From assembly GCA_947305505.1 (NCBI GenBank), contig CAMZDX010000008.1:1-36711 (forward strand): a DNA stretch of 36,711 nt. Direction: 5' to 3'. Below, in pieces: positions 8,238 to 15,786 of this stretch; position 1 is the stretch's first letter; each line of letters begins with the position of its first letter. Made by a program: the position numbers and the translations under genes. The notes under the pieces were generated by a model. It worked only from the letters and a program-made list of their open reading frames with translations. It was not told the DNA's origin and did not search any database. The stretch comes from an uncultured bacterium. Its GTDB lineage: Bacteria; UBP6; UBA1177.

Positions 8238-9884
8238 ATGAACAGTATCTACATTCTTGTTTTTTCGCTTTTGTGGGTCGTTGTCGCTTATTTCTGGTAC
8301 GGCAACAGCGTCATTAAAAAGAAACTCATCGATCCTGTCGACGAAAATCCGACTCCTTCGCACTCAATGAATGACGGTGTCGATTTTTATCCCGCTCCGT
8401 CGATCGTCCTTTTTGGACACCACTTTTCGTCGATAGCCGGTGCTGGTCCTATCGTTGGTCCAATAGTAGCAGTAACGTGCTTCGGCTGGGGTCCTGCCGC
8501 GATATGGCTGCTTGTAGCCGGTGTCTTCATCGGTGCGGTTCACGACTATCTTTCGCTTATGATTTCTGTCCGCCATCAGGGAGTCAGCATTCCCGATACG
8601 GCTGAAAAATACGTTTCGAAAAAGGCAAAATTCCTCTTTCTGGTTTTTGTCTGGCTTACTATCGTCCTTGTCATCGCGGTTTTCGGCAACTTGGCTGCAA
8701 CTTCGATGATAACGAAACCTGAACTCGTCATCCCGACATTCGCCCTCATTCCGCTTGCGATGCTTTTCGGAGTCATCAATAAAAACAGATGGCTTCCGCT
8801 CTGGGCTAACACGATAATCGCGATCGCAGGACTTATTTTCCTAATCTGGCTCGGTTTCCAGTTCCCGATCACGATCGGAACACCGAAAACGGCTTATTCG
8901 ATCTGGTTTACGCTTCTTATGATCTACGGATTCGTGGCTTCGGTTACTCCAGTCTGGATTCTTCTCCAGCCGCGTGACTACATTTCAAGCTGGGTTTTGA
9001 TCCTCGGTATTTCGCTTGCATTCATCGGGATTTTCATCGTTCATCCCGACATGAATGCTCCTTTTGTCATCGCGGAAACTTTCAAAGATTCATCGCAGGG
9101 TCCTCTTGTTCCGTTCCTTTTCATTGTTATCGCTTGCGGCGCAGTCTCGGGCTTCCACAGCATCATCGCTTCGGGAACCACTTCCAAACAGCTTGACAGA
9201 GAAAAAGACGCGATGTTCGTCGGCTTCGGCGGTATGCTAATGGAAACGATCATCGGCATCGTCTGCGTCATCATTGCCGGTGCAGCAATAAAGTGGGGAA
9301 CAGGCGAAAATGAACTTCAGTGGATTTTCAAAAATTCGGGCGGTGCGCTCGGAGTTTACGGAAACGGTTTTGGCAGACTGACATCATTTATTTTCGGTAA
9401 CGAAGTCGGTGTCGTAATCGGTATCACTATTGTCAACGTCTTCATCATGACGACTCTCGATACAAGTGTCAGACTTGCAAGATTCCTCACGAACGAAATG
9501 ATTGGCGACAAACTTCCCGCAAAACTCCAGAACAAGTTTTTCTACACGATAGTTGCCGTTATTCCTGCATTCCTGCTCGGTATCACCGATTCGTGGGCAA
9601 GCGTATGGCCTCTTTTCGGCGCGGCTAACCAGCTTGTCGCTGCACTCGTTTTCATAATCTTAACTGCTTACTTCTATTCGAAAAACAAACCGATCAAATA
9701 CACGCTCTGGGCAACGATTTTCATGCTTACGATGACGATCTTCGCCCTCTGCTGGATGATCTGGAAATACTTCGTAGCTGCTCCAAACTACTTCCTCGGT
9801 TCTGTTGCGGTCGTTCTTGTTGTCCTTGCCGTTCTGATGATAATAGAAGGCTGCAAAAAGATCGGCAGCGCAAAAAAAGCGTAA
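8238..9884 (+). CDS. CstA family transporter (carbon starvation protein A type)
   Basis: This 548-residue polytopic membrane protein opens with the CstA signature region (NPTPSHSMNDGVDFYP, FGHHFSSIAGAGPIVGP) and contains many hydrophobic helices. Characterised CstA and BtsT proteins of Escherichia coli import pyruvate and have been linked to peptide uptake during carbon limitation. This version is shorter than the roughly 700-residue enterobacterial form, as in many anaerobic and deltaproteobacterial relatives. GAGG lies 6-9 bases upstream of the ATG. A TauE/SafE-type gene follows after 16 bases, probably in the same transcript. The substrate is not determined by the sequence. The 204-base leader contains two repeat elements. 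Confidence 0.9.
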   Translation: MNSIYILVFSLLWVVVAYFWYGNSVIKKKLIDPVDENPTPSHSMNDGVDFYPAPSIVLFGHHFSSIAGAGPIVGPIVAVTCFGWGPAAIWLLVAGVFIGAVHDYLSLMISVRHQGVSIPDTAEKYVSKKAKFLFLVFVWLTIVLVIAVFGNLAATSMITKPELVIPTFALIPLAMLFGVINKNRWLPLWANTIIAIAGLIFLIWLGFQFPITIGTPKTAYSIWFTLLMIYGFVASVTPVWILLQPRDYISSWVLILGISLAFIGIFIVHPDMNAPFVIAETFKDSSQGPLVPFLFIVIACGAVSGFHSIIASGTTSKQLDREKDAMFVGFGGMLMETIIGIVCVIIAGAAIKWGTGENELQWIFKNSGGALGVYGNGFGRLTSFIFGNEVGVVIGITIVNVFIMTTLDTSVRLARFLTNEMIGDKLPAKLQNKFFYTIVAVIPAFLLGITDSWASVWPLFGAANQLVAALVFIILTAYFYSKNKPIKYTLWATIFMLTMTIFALCWMIWKYFVAAPNYFLGSVAVVLVVLAVLMIIEGCKKIGSAKKA

Positions 9885-9900
9885 AATCTAAGGAGTTTAA

Positions 9901-10659
9901 ATGTTTACGGCTCAAATAATCATATATATTCTTCTCGGTTTTGCGGCTGAGATGATTGACGGCTCGCTCGGCATGGGCTACGGCGTAAGTTCCAACACTT
10001 TTTTGAGGACTGCGGGCGTTCCGAGCGCGATCTCAAGCGCATGCGTTCACGTTTCGGAGATTTTCACGACTCTCGTTTCGGGGCTTTCACACCTCAAAAT
10101 GAAAAACGTCCACAAAGGGCTTTTTTTCCGTCTTCTTTTCACAGGTATTTTAGGCGGGATCGTCGGTGCGTATCTCCTTGTAAACTTTGAAAGCAGGGAA
10201 CTTGATATCGTGATCGACATTTACCTTCTTATCATGGGCGGATTCATCTTTTCCAAAATTTTCAGAAAGCTCGGAAAACCGCGTGAATACGGAAACTACA
10301 CTATCCCGCTCGGTTTTGCCGGAGGTTTCACTGATGCTATGGGCGGCGGCGGCTGGGGTCCTGTCGTAACAAGTACGCTTTTAGCTTCAGGTCACGATGT
10401 TCCCAGAACGATAGGCACTGTCAACACTGCTGAATTTTTCGTAACTATCGCAGAAACTACAACGTTTGTCGCGATGATAGGTGACTTCAAAAACTACACT
10501 CAGATTATTGTCGGTCTCATCATCGGCGGAATGATCGCAGCACCGCTCGGTGCATACCTCTGCAAAAAGATCCCGGTCAAGCTTATGCTTGGTCTTGTCG
10601 GAGTTCTTGTAGTAATTCTCAATACTTACAAACTTCTTAAACATACAGGCGTGATTTAA
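9901..10659 (+). CDS. TauE/SafE (DUF81) family membrane transporter
   Basis: The 252-residue protein has about eight hydrophobic segments and the TauE/SafE hallmark N-terminus AEMIDGSLGMGYGVSSNTFL followed by a second related half (PLGFAGGFTDAMGGGGWGPV). Family members have been linked to export of sulfite, sulfoacetate or other organosulfur anions, but most are uncharacterised. AAGGAG stands just before the ATG. The tight spacing after cstA suggests joint expression. The substrate is unknown. It converges on the XRE gene with only 6 bases between the two stops. Confidence 0.88.
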   Translation: MFTAQIIIYILLGFAAEMIDGSLGMGYGVSSNTFLRTAGVPSAISSACVHVSEIFTTLVSGLSHLKMKNVHKGLFFRLLFTGILGGIVGAYLLVNFESRELDIVIDIYLLIMGGFIFSKIFRKLGKPREYGNYTIPLGFAGGFTDAMGGGGWGPVVTSTLLASGHDVPRTIGTVNTAEFFVTIAETTTFVAMIGDFKNYTQIIVGLIIGGMIAAPLGAYLCKKIPVKLMLGLVGVLVVILNTYKLLKHTGVI

Positions 10660-10665
10660 GTTTTT

Positions 10666-10896
10666 TTATTTAGCGTTTTTTTCGCTTTCTTCGAAATCAA
10701 AAAGCTCTTTTAAAGGAAGTTCCAGAGCAAAAGAAATTTTTTCGATAGCGTCTATTGAAATGTTGCGTTTGCCGCATTCTACTGTGCTGATGTATTCGCG
10801 CCCGAGACCCGATTTGAATGCGAGATCATTCTGAGTCATTCCCTGCTGTTTCCGAAGAAATAAAATGCGTTTTCCGAGTAGTTCGCGAGCTTCCAT
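10666..10896 (-). CDS. Small XRE-family HTH transcriptional regulator
   Basis: From the ATG at 10896 this is a 76-residue protein made almost wholly of one Cro/C1-type helix-turn-helix: LGKRILFLRKQQGMTQNDLAFKSGLGREYISTVECGKRNISIDAIEKISFAL. The ORF track extends it to a GTG at 10953, adding a hydrophobic VKKFSAILLPLLFLVFVAAM segment. I reject that because neither position has a ribosome site and XRE proteins of this size begin near MEARELLGKR. An extended -10 (TGCTATTTT) lies about 35 bases upstream of the ATG, inside that extension. The gene is divergent from two lipoprotein genes, and 20-base direct repeats lie between them, so it probably controls itself and/or them. Confidence 0.85.
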   Translation of the reverse strand: MEARELLGKRILFLRKQQGMTQNDLAFKSGLGREYISTVECGKRNISIDAIEKISFALELPLKELFDFEESEKNAK

Positions 10897-10984
10897 GGCG
10901 GCAACAAAAACCAAAAACAACAACGGCAATAAAATAGCAGAAAATTTTTTCACGTATGTATCTGATAATACACATTTTTGCGGT

Positions 10985-11035
10985 TTTTGTAGCTTTTAGT
11001 GCACTTTTTCTTGACTTTTGTAGCCGTTAGTATAC
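10985..11035 (+). promoter_or_regulatory. Two 20-base direct repeats, candidate XRE operator
   Basis: TTTTGTAGCTTTTAGTGCAC (10985-11004) and TTTTGTAGCCGTTAGTATAC (11016-11035) agree at 16 of 20 positions and are offset by 31 bases, about three helical turns. Each ends in a small palindrome (GTGCAC or GTATAC). The second copy overlaps the spacer of a candidate promoter. This is the kind of site expected for the adjacent dimeric HTH regulator. Confidence 0.5.
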
Positions 11036-11038
11036 ATT
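11011..11038 (+). promoter_or_regulatory. Candidate promoter for the lipoprotein pair
   Basis: TTGACT is followed after 16 bases by TACATT (4 of 6 matches to the -10 consensus). It lies about 65 bases upstream of the first lipoprotein ATG and overlaps the second operator-like repeat. Confidence 0.4.
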
Positions 11039-11105
11039 CGGGCGCAAAAAGGAAGAGAAAGCGGTTTTCTCATGTTTATTTAAATTTTTTTTCAAGGAGG
11101 AAAAG

Positions 11106-11642
11106 ATGAAAAAAACAATGTATTCTTTAATGGCAGTCATTCTTTGCAGCATGATCCTTGCTTCATGTGCATCCAGCAGAAATTTTGCACCAATCACCAA
11201 GGCTACACTTCCGGCGGTTGAAAGATCAGACCGCACCGATGAGTATCAGATTCTTAACACGGTTGAAGCTGAGGCCGTTGTTTCCATTACTCAAGACGGT
11301 AAAAAACGCTTGATTAAATCTGAAGGTCCGGATGCTTTCCTTAATGTTTGTATTCAAGACAAAAATGATCCGGAAAAGTACATTTACAGTGTAGGAGATT
11401 CAAAAGGAACATTGCGTTTCGGAATTATAGAAAATTTCAATATGGGAGAAGCCGACAAATGTGATGCTGAATCCATGGCGCGTTATCTGGCAGCTTACAG
11501 ACTTATCAACGAAGCTAAAACCGCAGGAGCTGACGGTATTCTTGCTCCGTCATTTCGTGGTGATACTGAAGAAATAAAAAATGGTGTTGTATATAAAATC
11601 AAACTTTCTGCAAAACTTATAAAACTCAACACTGCTAACTAA
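11106..11642 (+). CDS. Uncharacterised lipoprotein, first of a pair
   Basis: The 178-residue product starts with a lipoprotein signal (MKKTMYSLMAVILCSMILASC) whose lipobox is LASC. The mature part is mixed alpha/beta and ends with AYRLINEAKTAGADGILAP, then a hydrophilic strand-rich tail. The segment resembles the 'x-Ala-Gly-Ala-Asp-xx-Leu' helices of small envelope lipoproteins of unknown function. I do not recognise a named family with confidence. AAGGAGG precedes the ATG. Its TAA overlaps the next ATG by one base, so the two lipoproteins are coupled. Expression may be under the divergent XRE regulator. Confidence 0.85.
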   Translation: MKKTMYSLMAVILCSMILASCASSRNFAPITKATLPAVERSDRTDEYQILNTVEAEAVVSITQDGKKRLIKSEGPDAFLNVCIQDKNDPEKYIYSVGDSKGTLRFGIIENFNMGEADKCDAESMARYLAAYRLINEAKTAGADGILAPSFRGDTEEIKNGVVYKIKLSAKLIKLNTAN

Positions 11643-12607
11643 TGGTGAACACAATGAAAAAACTCAGCGTATTACTCGTTTTTTTATTGATCTTTTCAGT
11701 AGGTTGCGGCAGTACCTCACGGCGTAATGAACCTGCCCAGCCAAAAATGATCAGCCTTGAACTTGTAAAAGATGCTCCGGCAAACAAGTATGTCAATTTG
11801 GATTACGGTATCCGTCTTAACATAAAAGACGGTAGAGCAAACAAGAAAATGATCCAAATTTATGATGCAAGCTATTCTGCGGATTATCGTGTTGATCCTG
11901 AGGTAAAAGAGTTCGTTGACGAAAGTCTTCGCCAATATGCCCGTACAATGGGTTTTGAACTTGAAGCAGATGTTTCTACGGATTATATGCTTGAGATAAC
12001 AATCAAAGAGTTCCGTGTCGACTATCTGAGCGGTAAGGGCTGGACAGGAAGCGTAAGTCTTGACGTCGAGATTTATGACCACGACCGCAAAATCGTTTAT
12101 CCGAGAACAAGTGCAAAAGGCAGATTCAGCAATGCAGACGGTGCTCCAACCAATTTTTCTGCTGCTGCCAGGGTTGTCAACGAAGCTTATGCAAATGCTC
12201 TTGAACAGATTGACTGGGACAGAGTTGCATTCTTCCTTCACCGCGCATCATCCCCGAAAAACGAGGCAAACAAGCAGGTTACAGGAGAGGGCAATACCGC
12301 ACTTGAACACCTCACGATCCACTGGTCAATCCAGTCACGTCCTGCAGGAGCAGATTGTTACTGGCGTGTAAAATCGTCAACTCCTAATGTTAAGAATCAA
12401 AATGAAAGGTATCTTGCCCCGACTCCTTACGAGTCAACGGAAACTTTTGATATCAAAGGTTTGACCTACAACAACGCAGGAAATGTTCAGGTCGAAGTAA
12501 GATGTTCAAAAGCCGGATATATGGATCAGAAGAAAGTGTTTGATATGCTTTCGGTAATTGACGAAAAAGAGATTTCGACAATGTTCGTTCTTGTCAAAGA
12601 CGAATAA
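11642..12607 (+). CDS. Uncharacterised lipoprotein with YajG-like N-terminal and PEGA-like C-terminal parts
   Basis: The signal MKKLSVLLVFLLIFSVGC carries a lipobox (SVGC). The start at 11642 overlaps the previous stop (TAATG); an ATG at 11654 with GGTGA in front is an equally good start and gives a more typical MKK signal. Residues about 35-210 recall YajG-like lipoproteins (a variable strand-helix layout with YMLEITIKEFRVDYLSGK...VSLDVEIYD). The last 100 residues contain SRPAGADCYWRVKSSTP and APTPYES, as in PEGA-type surface domains. Both likenesses are from memory and are moderate. It is probably co-translated with the upstream lipoprotein and both may form an envelope complex. Confidence 0.8.
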   Translation: MVNTMKKLSVLLVFLLIFSVGCGSTSRRNEPAQPKMISLELVKDAPANKYVNLDYGIRLNIKDGRANKKMIQIYDASYSADYRVDPEVKEFVDESLRQYARTMGFELEADVSTDYMLEITIKEFRVDYLSGKGWTGSVSLDVEIYDHDRKIVYPRTSAKGRFSNADGAPTNFSAAARVVNEAYANALEQIDWDRVAFFLHRASSPKNEANKQVTGEGNTALEHLTIHWSIQSRPAGADCYWRVKSSTPNVKNQNERYLAPTPYESTETFDIKGLTYNNAGNVQVEVRCSKAGYMDQKKVFDMLSVIDEKEISTMFVLVKDE

Positions 12608-12639
12608 TTTTCTATCTTAAGAAGCGTTAGCGAGCTGTT

Positions 12640-12666
12640 GCGCCCGCCTTCCCTAAAGACGGGCGC
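12640..12666. terminator. GC-rich stem-loop between convergent genes
   Basis: GCGCCCG (12640-12646) and CGGGCGC (12660-12666) form a perfect 7-base stem with a 13-base loop, 33 bases after the lipoprotein stop. There is no T-tract on either side, so it is not a textbook intrinsic terminator; it may still protect 3' ends or be a repeat. Confidence 0.3.
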
Positions 12667-12768
12667 TCATTTACTTCAGTAAAATTTACAATTAAATAAG
12701 ATTCTTTGATATCGAATTTTCAAGGATCCTGAATTTGTTGCACGATTTTGAAGAACAGAATTTAAGTT

Positions 12769-13650
12769 CTAACTGACTGCTCTCATCCAGCAGACGAAAA
12801 TCACCGAAATAAATAGAAGTGCAGATATGTTTTGGAGGGTTTTCCCGGGAATGCTGCGTTTTGAGAATGCTGCTCCGAATATAGTTCCTGCGGGAAGTCC
12901 TGCGGCAAAGCCGAAAAGGTGGGCGAGAACATCGCTTTTTTCACTGCTTCCGAGCATTGCCAATAGTCCGAGTGCCGCGCCGAAAGGAATCCAGCGGCCT
13001 AGTTTTTTCTCGCGGAAACTGTCGAAAAACTGCAGGCCTGCAAGAACTCCGATAACGCCGAAAACAGAGGTGGAAGCGCCGATTGAGTTGTGTGCGCTGC
13101 CGTAGAAAAATGCGTTCATTACATTTCCTGCAAAACCCGTAAATAAGGCAAAAAGCAGCGCAAAACCGGTTCCGGTCATGGTTGAAAGTGCCCAGAGAAC
13201 GATTCCGCCGAAGAAAATGTTGGAAAAAAGGTGTTTGTAGTCGCCGTGAAGTGTGAGGGCTGTGACTGCTCTGAAAAACTCGCCTTCGGTTATTGCCGCA
13301 GCGCTCGATCTGCCTGCTTTTATGAGTTCCAAATGGTCAAATTCATAGATGAAAACATGAAATGCGGCTAGAAGAATGAGAGTTGCGCAAAAACAAGTCC
13401 AGTCGACTTTCTGAAAGCGTATATGAGCGAATTTGTTATGGATTTTTTCTATTCTGCCGGATTTTTCGTAAGCTGAAATTTCACTTTTAGCTTTTTCGTA
13501 ATCGTTTAAATCTACTTCTATCTGCCACGAATTCCAGCGGAAAACGGCGTTGTTAGGAATTGATAAAGAATCTAAAAGAAGCGAATATTCGCGCGCCGTT
13601 TTTTTGTTTGGAGCGGGTATGTATGCGGAATTGTTCTGAGCTTCTTCCAT
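12769..13650 (-). CDS. Rhomboid family intramembrane serine protease
   Basis: Rhomboids cut membrane proteins within or near their transmembrane segments. This one has a soluble N-terminal part of about 80 residues, then six or so membrane helices. The family motifs are clear: HGDYKHLFSN near 135-144, the catalytic serine loop GASTSVFG with Ser193, and the catalytic His in AHLFGFAAG near 244. The gene begins 6 bases after the stop of the ASPIC lipoprotein gene upstream, with no obvious ribosome site of its own, so it is probably read through from that gene. A role in releasing or maturing surface proteins is possible but is inference. Confidence 0.92.
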   Translation of the reverse strand: MEEAQNNSAYIPAPNKKTAREYSLLLDSLSIPNNAVFRWNSWQIEVDLNDYEKAKSEISAYEKSGRIEKIHNKFAHIRFQKVDWTCFCATLILLAAFHVFIYEFDHLELIKAGRSSAAAITEGEFFRAVTALTLHGDYKHLFSNIFFGGIVLWALSTMTGTGFALLFALFTGFAGNVMNAFFYGSAHNSIGASTSVFGVIGVLAGLQFFDSFREKKLGRWIPFGAALGLLAMLGSSEKSDVLAHLFGFAAGLPAGTIFGAAFSKRSIPGKTLQNISALLFISVIFVCWMRAVS

Positions 13651-13656
13651 AAAGAA

Positions 13657-15627
13657 TTATTTGCCGAAGTATTCTTCGATCTTATGGTGCTTTAAGCCGG
13701 TTTCCTGATTGATTTCAAGAACATAGTTTGCATAAACTTTGTCGTATTTCGTGACGGAGTTTTCTTTGTCGGGCCAGCGGATCTCGATTTCTTCCACTTC
13801 GCAGATATCGCCCAGACCGATGATCTGAAGGTGGTCGTTCTGGAAGCCGTTGAGACCGTATGCGCCCTGAACTTCGCGGACAAACTGCTTTCCGCCTGCT
13901 TTGACGATGATTTTTGCTCCGATAGCGTCGCGGTTTGCAGTGCTTCCGGTGATATCGATTATCACTTTGTTTGCATTCTGACCGGTGTCGTTGCGGAGAA
14001 CTTTTATCCACTGTTTTTCAGGTTTTTCCTTGCTGTCAGAATCGTTCGTTCCCCAGCGCATGAAAGATGTTCCTACGATTATGTCGTAGTCTCCGTCACG
14101 GTCGATGTCGACGAAAGCGCCGCCGTGAGCACGCGCAACCTGAGCTTTGGCGTCTTTTGCGGTGTCGGCAAATTTGCCGTCAGCCTGCTGCTGGAAAAGC
14201 ATTGATTTCGTGCCCGGGTAATCGGAACTCAGAATGTAGATGTCGAGCTTTCCGTCGTTGTCCAAGTCGGCCGTAAAACCGCCGAGATCGCCGTCATTCC
14301 ATGAGCCGGTACGTTTTCTCGTAATGCCGCTTTCCTCTTCCGAAAGGCGCCTCAAAGGTTTTTCTGCAAATCCGTCGTTTATGATGAGCTGTGATTTGTC
14401 GCTCGCCTGACCTATATGCCAGTGTGCAAGTTCGATCTGGAAAAGATCGGTATCGCCGTCGCCGTCAAAGTCGCCGCAGAGAGTTCCTGCACTGTTTCCG
14501 CCGAGGCGGTATGGCTGATCGGAAAATCCGGGATCCCAGCCGTTAACACCGTCACAGCTGATTACGGCTCCTGTCGATATCGAGCAGTAATCGGTTTCTT
14601 TGTTGGATTCATCTTCGCAGTAGCATGCAAAAAACTGGTCGTCGCCGTAGTTTTCGTTGTCGTCGTGTGCAAAGCCCGAGCTTATCGAAAGGTCTTCAAA
14701 AGTGCCGTCGCCTTTGTTTCTGTAAAGCATATTGTAGGATCTGCCGTAGCTTGAGGTGAGAATGTCGGCAAAACCGTCGCCGTCGACATCGCATGCGCTT
14801 ACGCCCCAGGTCGGTTTGTTGAATTTGCCGGTGAGGGCGTTTTCTTCATTGAATTTTTCGGTTTCAAGGCCGCTTGTTCCGTCAACGATATTGTTGAATT
14901 TTCCGTTTCCGAGCCCTTTCATCAGCGTGTCCTGTTCGCACGAAGTGAGACTTCCGTAGCTGTTGTACTGTCTGCCTATGAAAAGGTCGATCACGCCGTC
15001 GTGGTCATAGTCGAGGAAAGTTGCTCCTGCGATAGCCGAAAACATATCGTTGAGCACGAAATCTCCGCCGACATATTTGAAAGTTCCGTCACCGTTGTTT
15101 AAGTAGACTCGGGAGTAGTCTTCCTGAAAAGAATCACTTGAAAGAGTGTCACTGTCTACATAAACGACATTGAATGCATCCTGATAACCGTCGTTGTTCA
15201 TATCGGCGAAGACGACGTAGGTGGAAGCCAGGCCGTTCGTTCCGTTTTTGTCTGTAAAAAGTCCGCTTGAGAACGTGACATCTTCGAAATTTTTGCCTTT
15301 TATGTTTTTAAGAAGTTTGTAAAGATTCTTCGGTTCATTCTGATCTTCGCGCGTTTTTGAAGCAAGCGTTGTATAGACATCAGGCCACCTGTCGCCGTCA
15401 ATGTCGGCTATGGTGATTTGAGTGCCGAGCGCGTTGAGCTGCTGAACGCCCATTTCTTCCGAAATATCAGTGAATTTCAGCGTGTATGGACCTGCTTGCG
15501 GAGTGAGGCATATCGGCTCAATGACTTCTTCTTCCGGCTGATTGTCGCCGGTTTCCGTTTTCGAGCCGTTTCCGCAGGCAGCGAAAATAAGAGCGAGCAA
15601 AAGAATTAAAACCGCGGTTTTTTTCAT
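13657..15627 (-). CDS. FG-GAP/VCBS-repeat lipoprotein with C-terminal ASPIC/UnbV domain (CRTAC1-like)
   Basis: I start it at 15627, not 15687: there GGAGA stands before an ATG that opens a lipoprotein signal (MKKTAVLILLLALIFAAC), giving 656 residues. The body is a beta-propeller-like array of calcium-binding repeats with DxDxDG-type loops (DIDGDRWPD, DMNNDGYQD, DYDHDGVID, DVDGDGFAD, DFDGDGDTD, DLDNDGKLD, DIDRDGDYD). The last 100 residues (RDAIGAKIIVKAGGKQ...GLNGFQNDHLQIIGLG) match the ASPIC/UnbV domain. Such proteins sit on the outer surface and may bind ligands or matrix. A strong extended -10 lies about 43-51 bases upstream. The rhomboid gene follows in the same unit. Confidence 0.9.
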   Translation of the reverse strand: MKKTAVLILLLALIFAACGNGSKTETGDNQPEEEVIEPICLTPQAGPYTLKFTDISEEMGVQQLNALGTQITIADIDGDRWPDVYTTLASKTREDQNEPKNLYKLLKNIKGKNFEDVTFSSGLFTDKNGTNGLASTYVVFADMNNDGYQDAFNVVYVDSDTLSSDSFQEDYSRVYLNNGDGTFKYVGGDFVLNDMFSAIAGATFLDYDHDGVIDLFIGRQYNSYGSLTSCEQDTLMKGLGNGKFNNIVDGTSGLETEKFNEENALTGKFNKPTWGVSACDVDGDGFADILTSSYGRSYNMLYRNKGDGTFEDLSISSGFAHDDNENYGDDQFFACYCEDESNKETDYCSISTGAVISCDGVNGWDPGFSDQPYRLGGNSAGTLCGDFDGDGDTDLFQIELAHWHIGQASDKSQLIINDGFAEKPLRRLSEEESGITRKRTGSWNDGDLGGFTADLDNDGKLDIYILSSDYPGTKSMLFQQQADGKFADTAKDAKAQVARAHGGAFVDIDRDGDYDIIVGTSFMRWGTNDSDSKEKPEKQWIKVLRNDTGQNANKVIIDITGSTANRDAIGAKIIVKAGGKQFVREVQGAYGLNGFQNDHLQIIGLGDICEVEEIEIRWPDKENSVTKYDKVYANYVLEINQETGLKHHKIEEYFGK

Positions 15628-15669
15628 GAAACTCTCCATTTTTGAACAATTAAAAAGCAAAGACCGCCG

Positions 15670-15678
15670 ATTATAGCA
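15670..15678 (-). promoter_or_regulatory. Extended -10 promoter element for the ASPIC lipoprotein
   Basis: The reverse strand reads TGCTATAAT, a perfect -10 with the TGn extension. No good -35 is present at the standard distance. The same TTCTGCTATAA core occurs ahead of uvrC. Confidence 0.55.
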
Positions 15679-15734
15679 GAAATCCAAATAAAATAAATAA
15701 ATACTCTCAGGCTTATTGTTTTATTTTTTATTTT

Positions 15735-15763
15735 TTGTAAACTATCGCGTTTTTTTTGCTAAT
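15735..15763 (+). promoter_or_regulatory. Candidate promoter for the MopE-like lipoprotein
   Basis: TTGTAA and GCTAAT are 17 bases apart and lie about 23 bases before the ATG. The region is strongly T-rich, so chance matches are likely. Confidence 0.35.
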
Positions 15764-15786
15764 TGAATTGTTCTTGGAGGATTTGA

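Noticed and set aside
10666-10953. XRE regulator with an N-terminal signal- or membrane-like segment (GTG start at 10953)
   Set aside because: The hydrophobic segment comes from T-rich upstream DNA, no ribosome site supports the GTG, and an extended -10 lies within it. The normal XRE start at 10896 is more likely.
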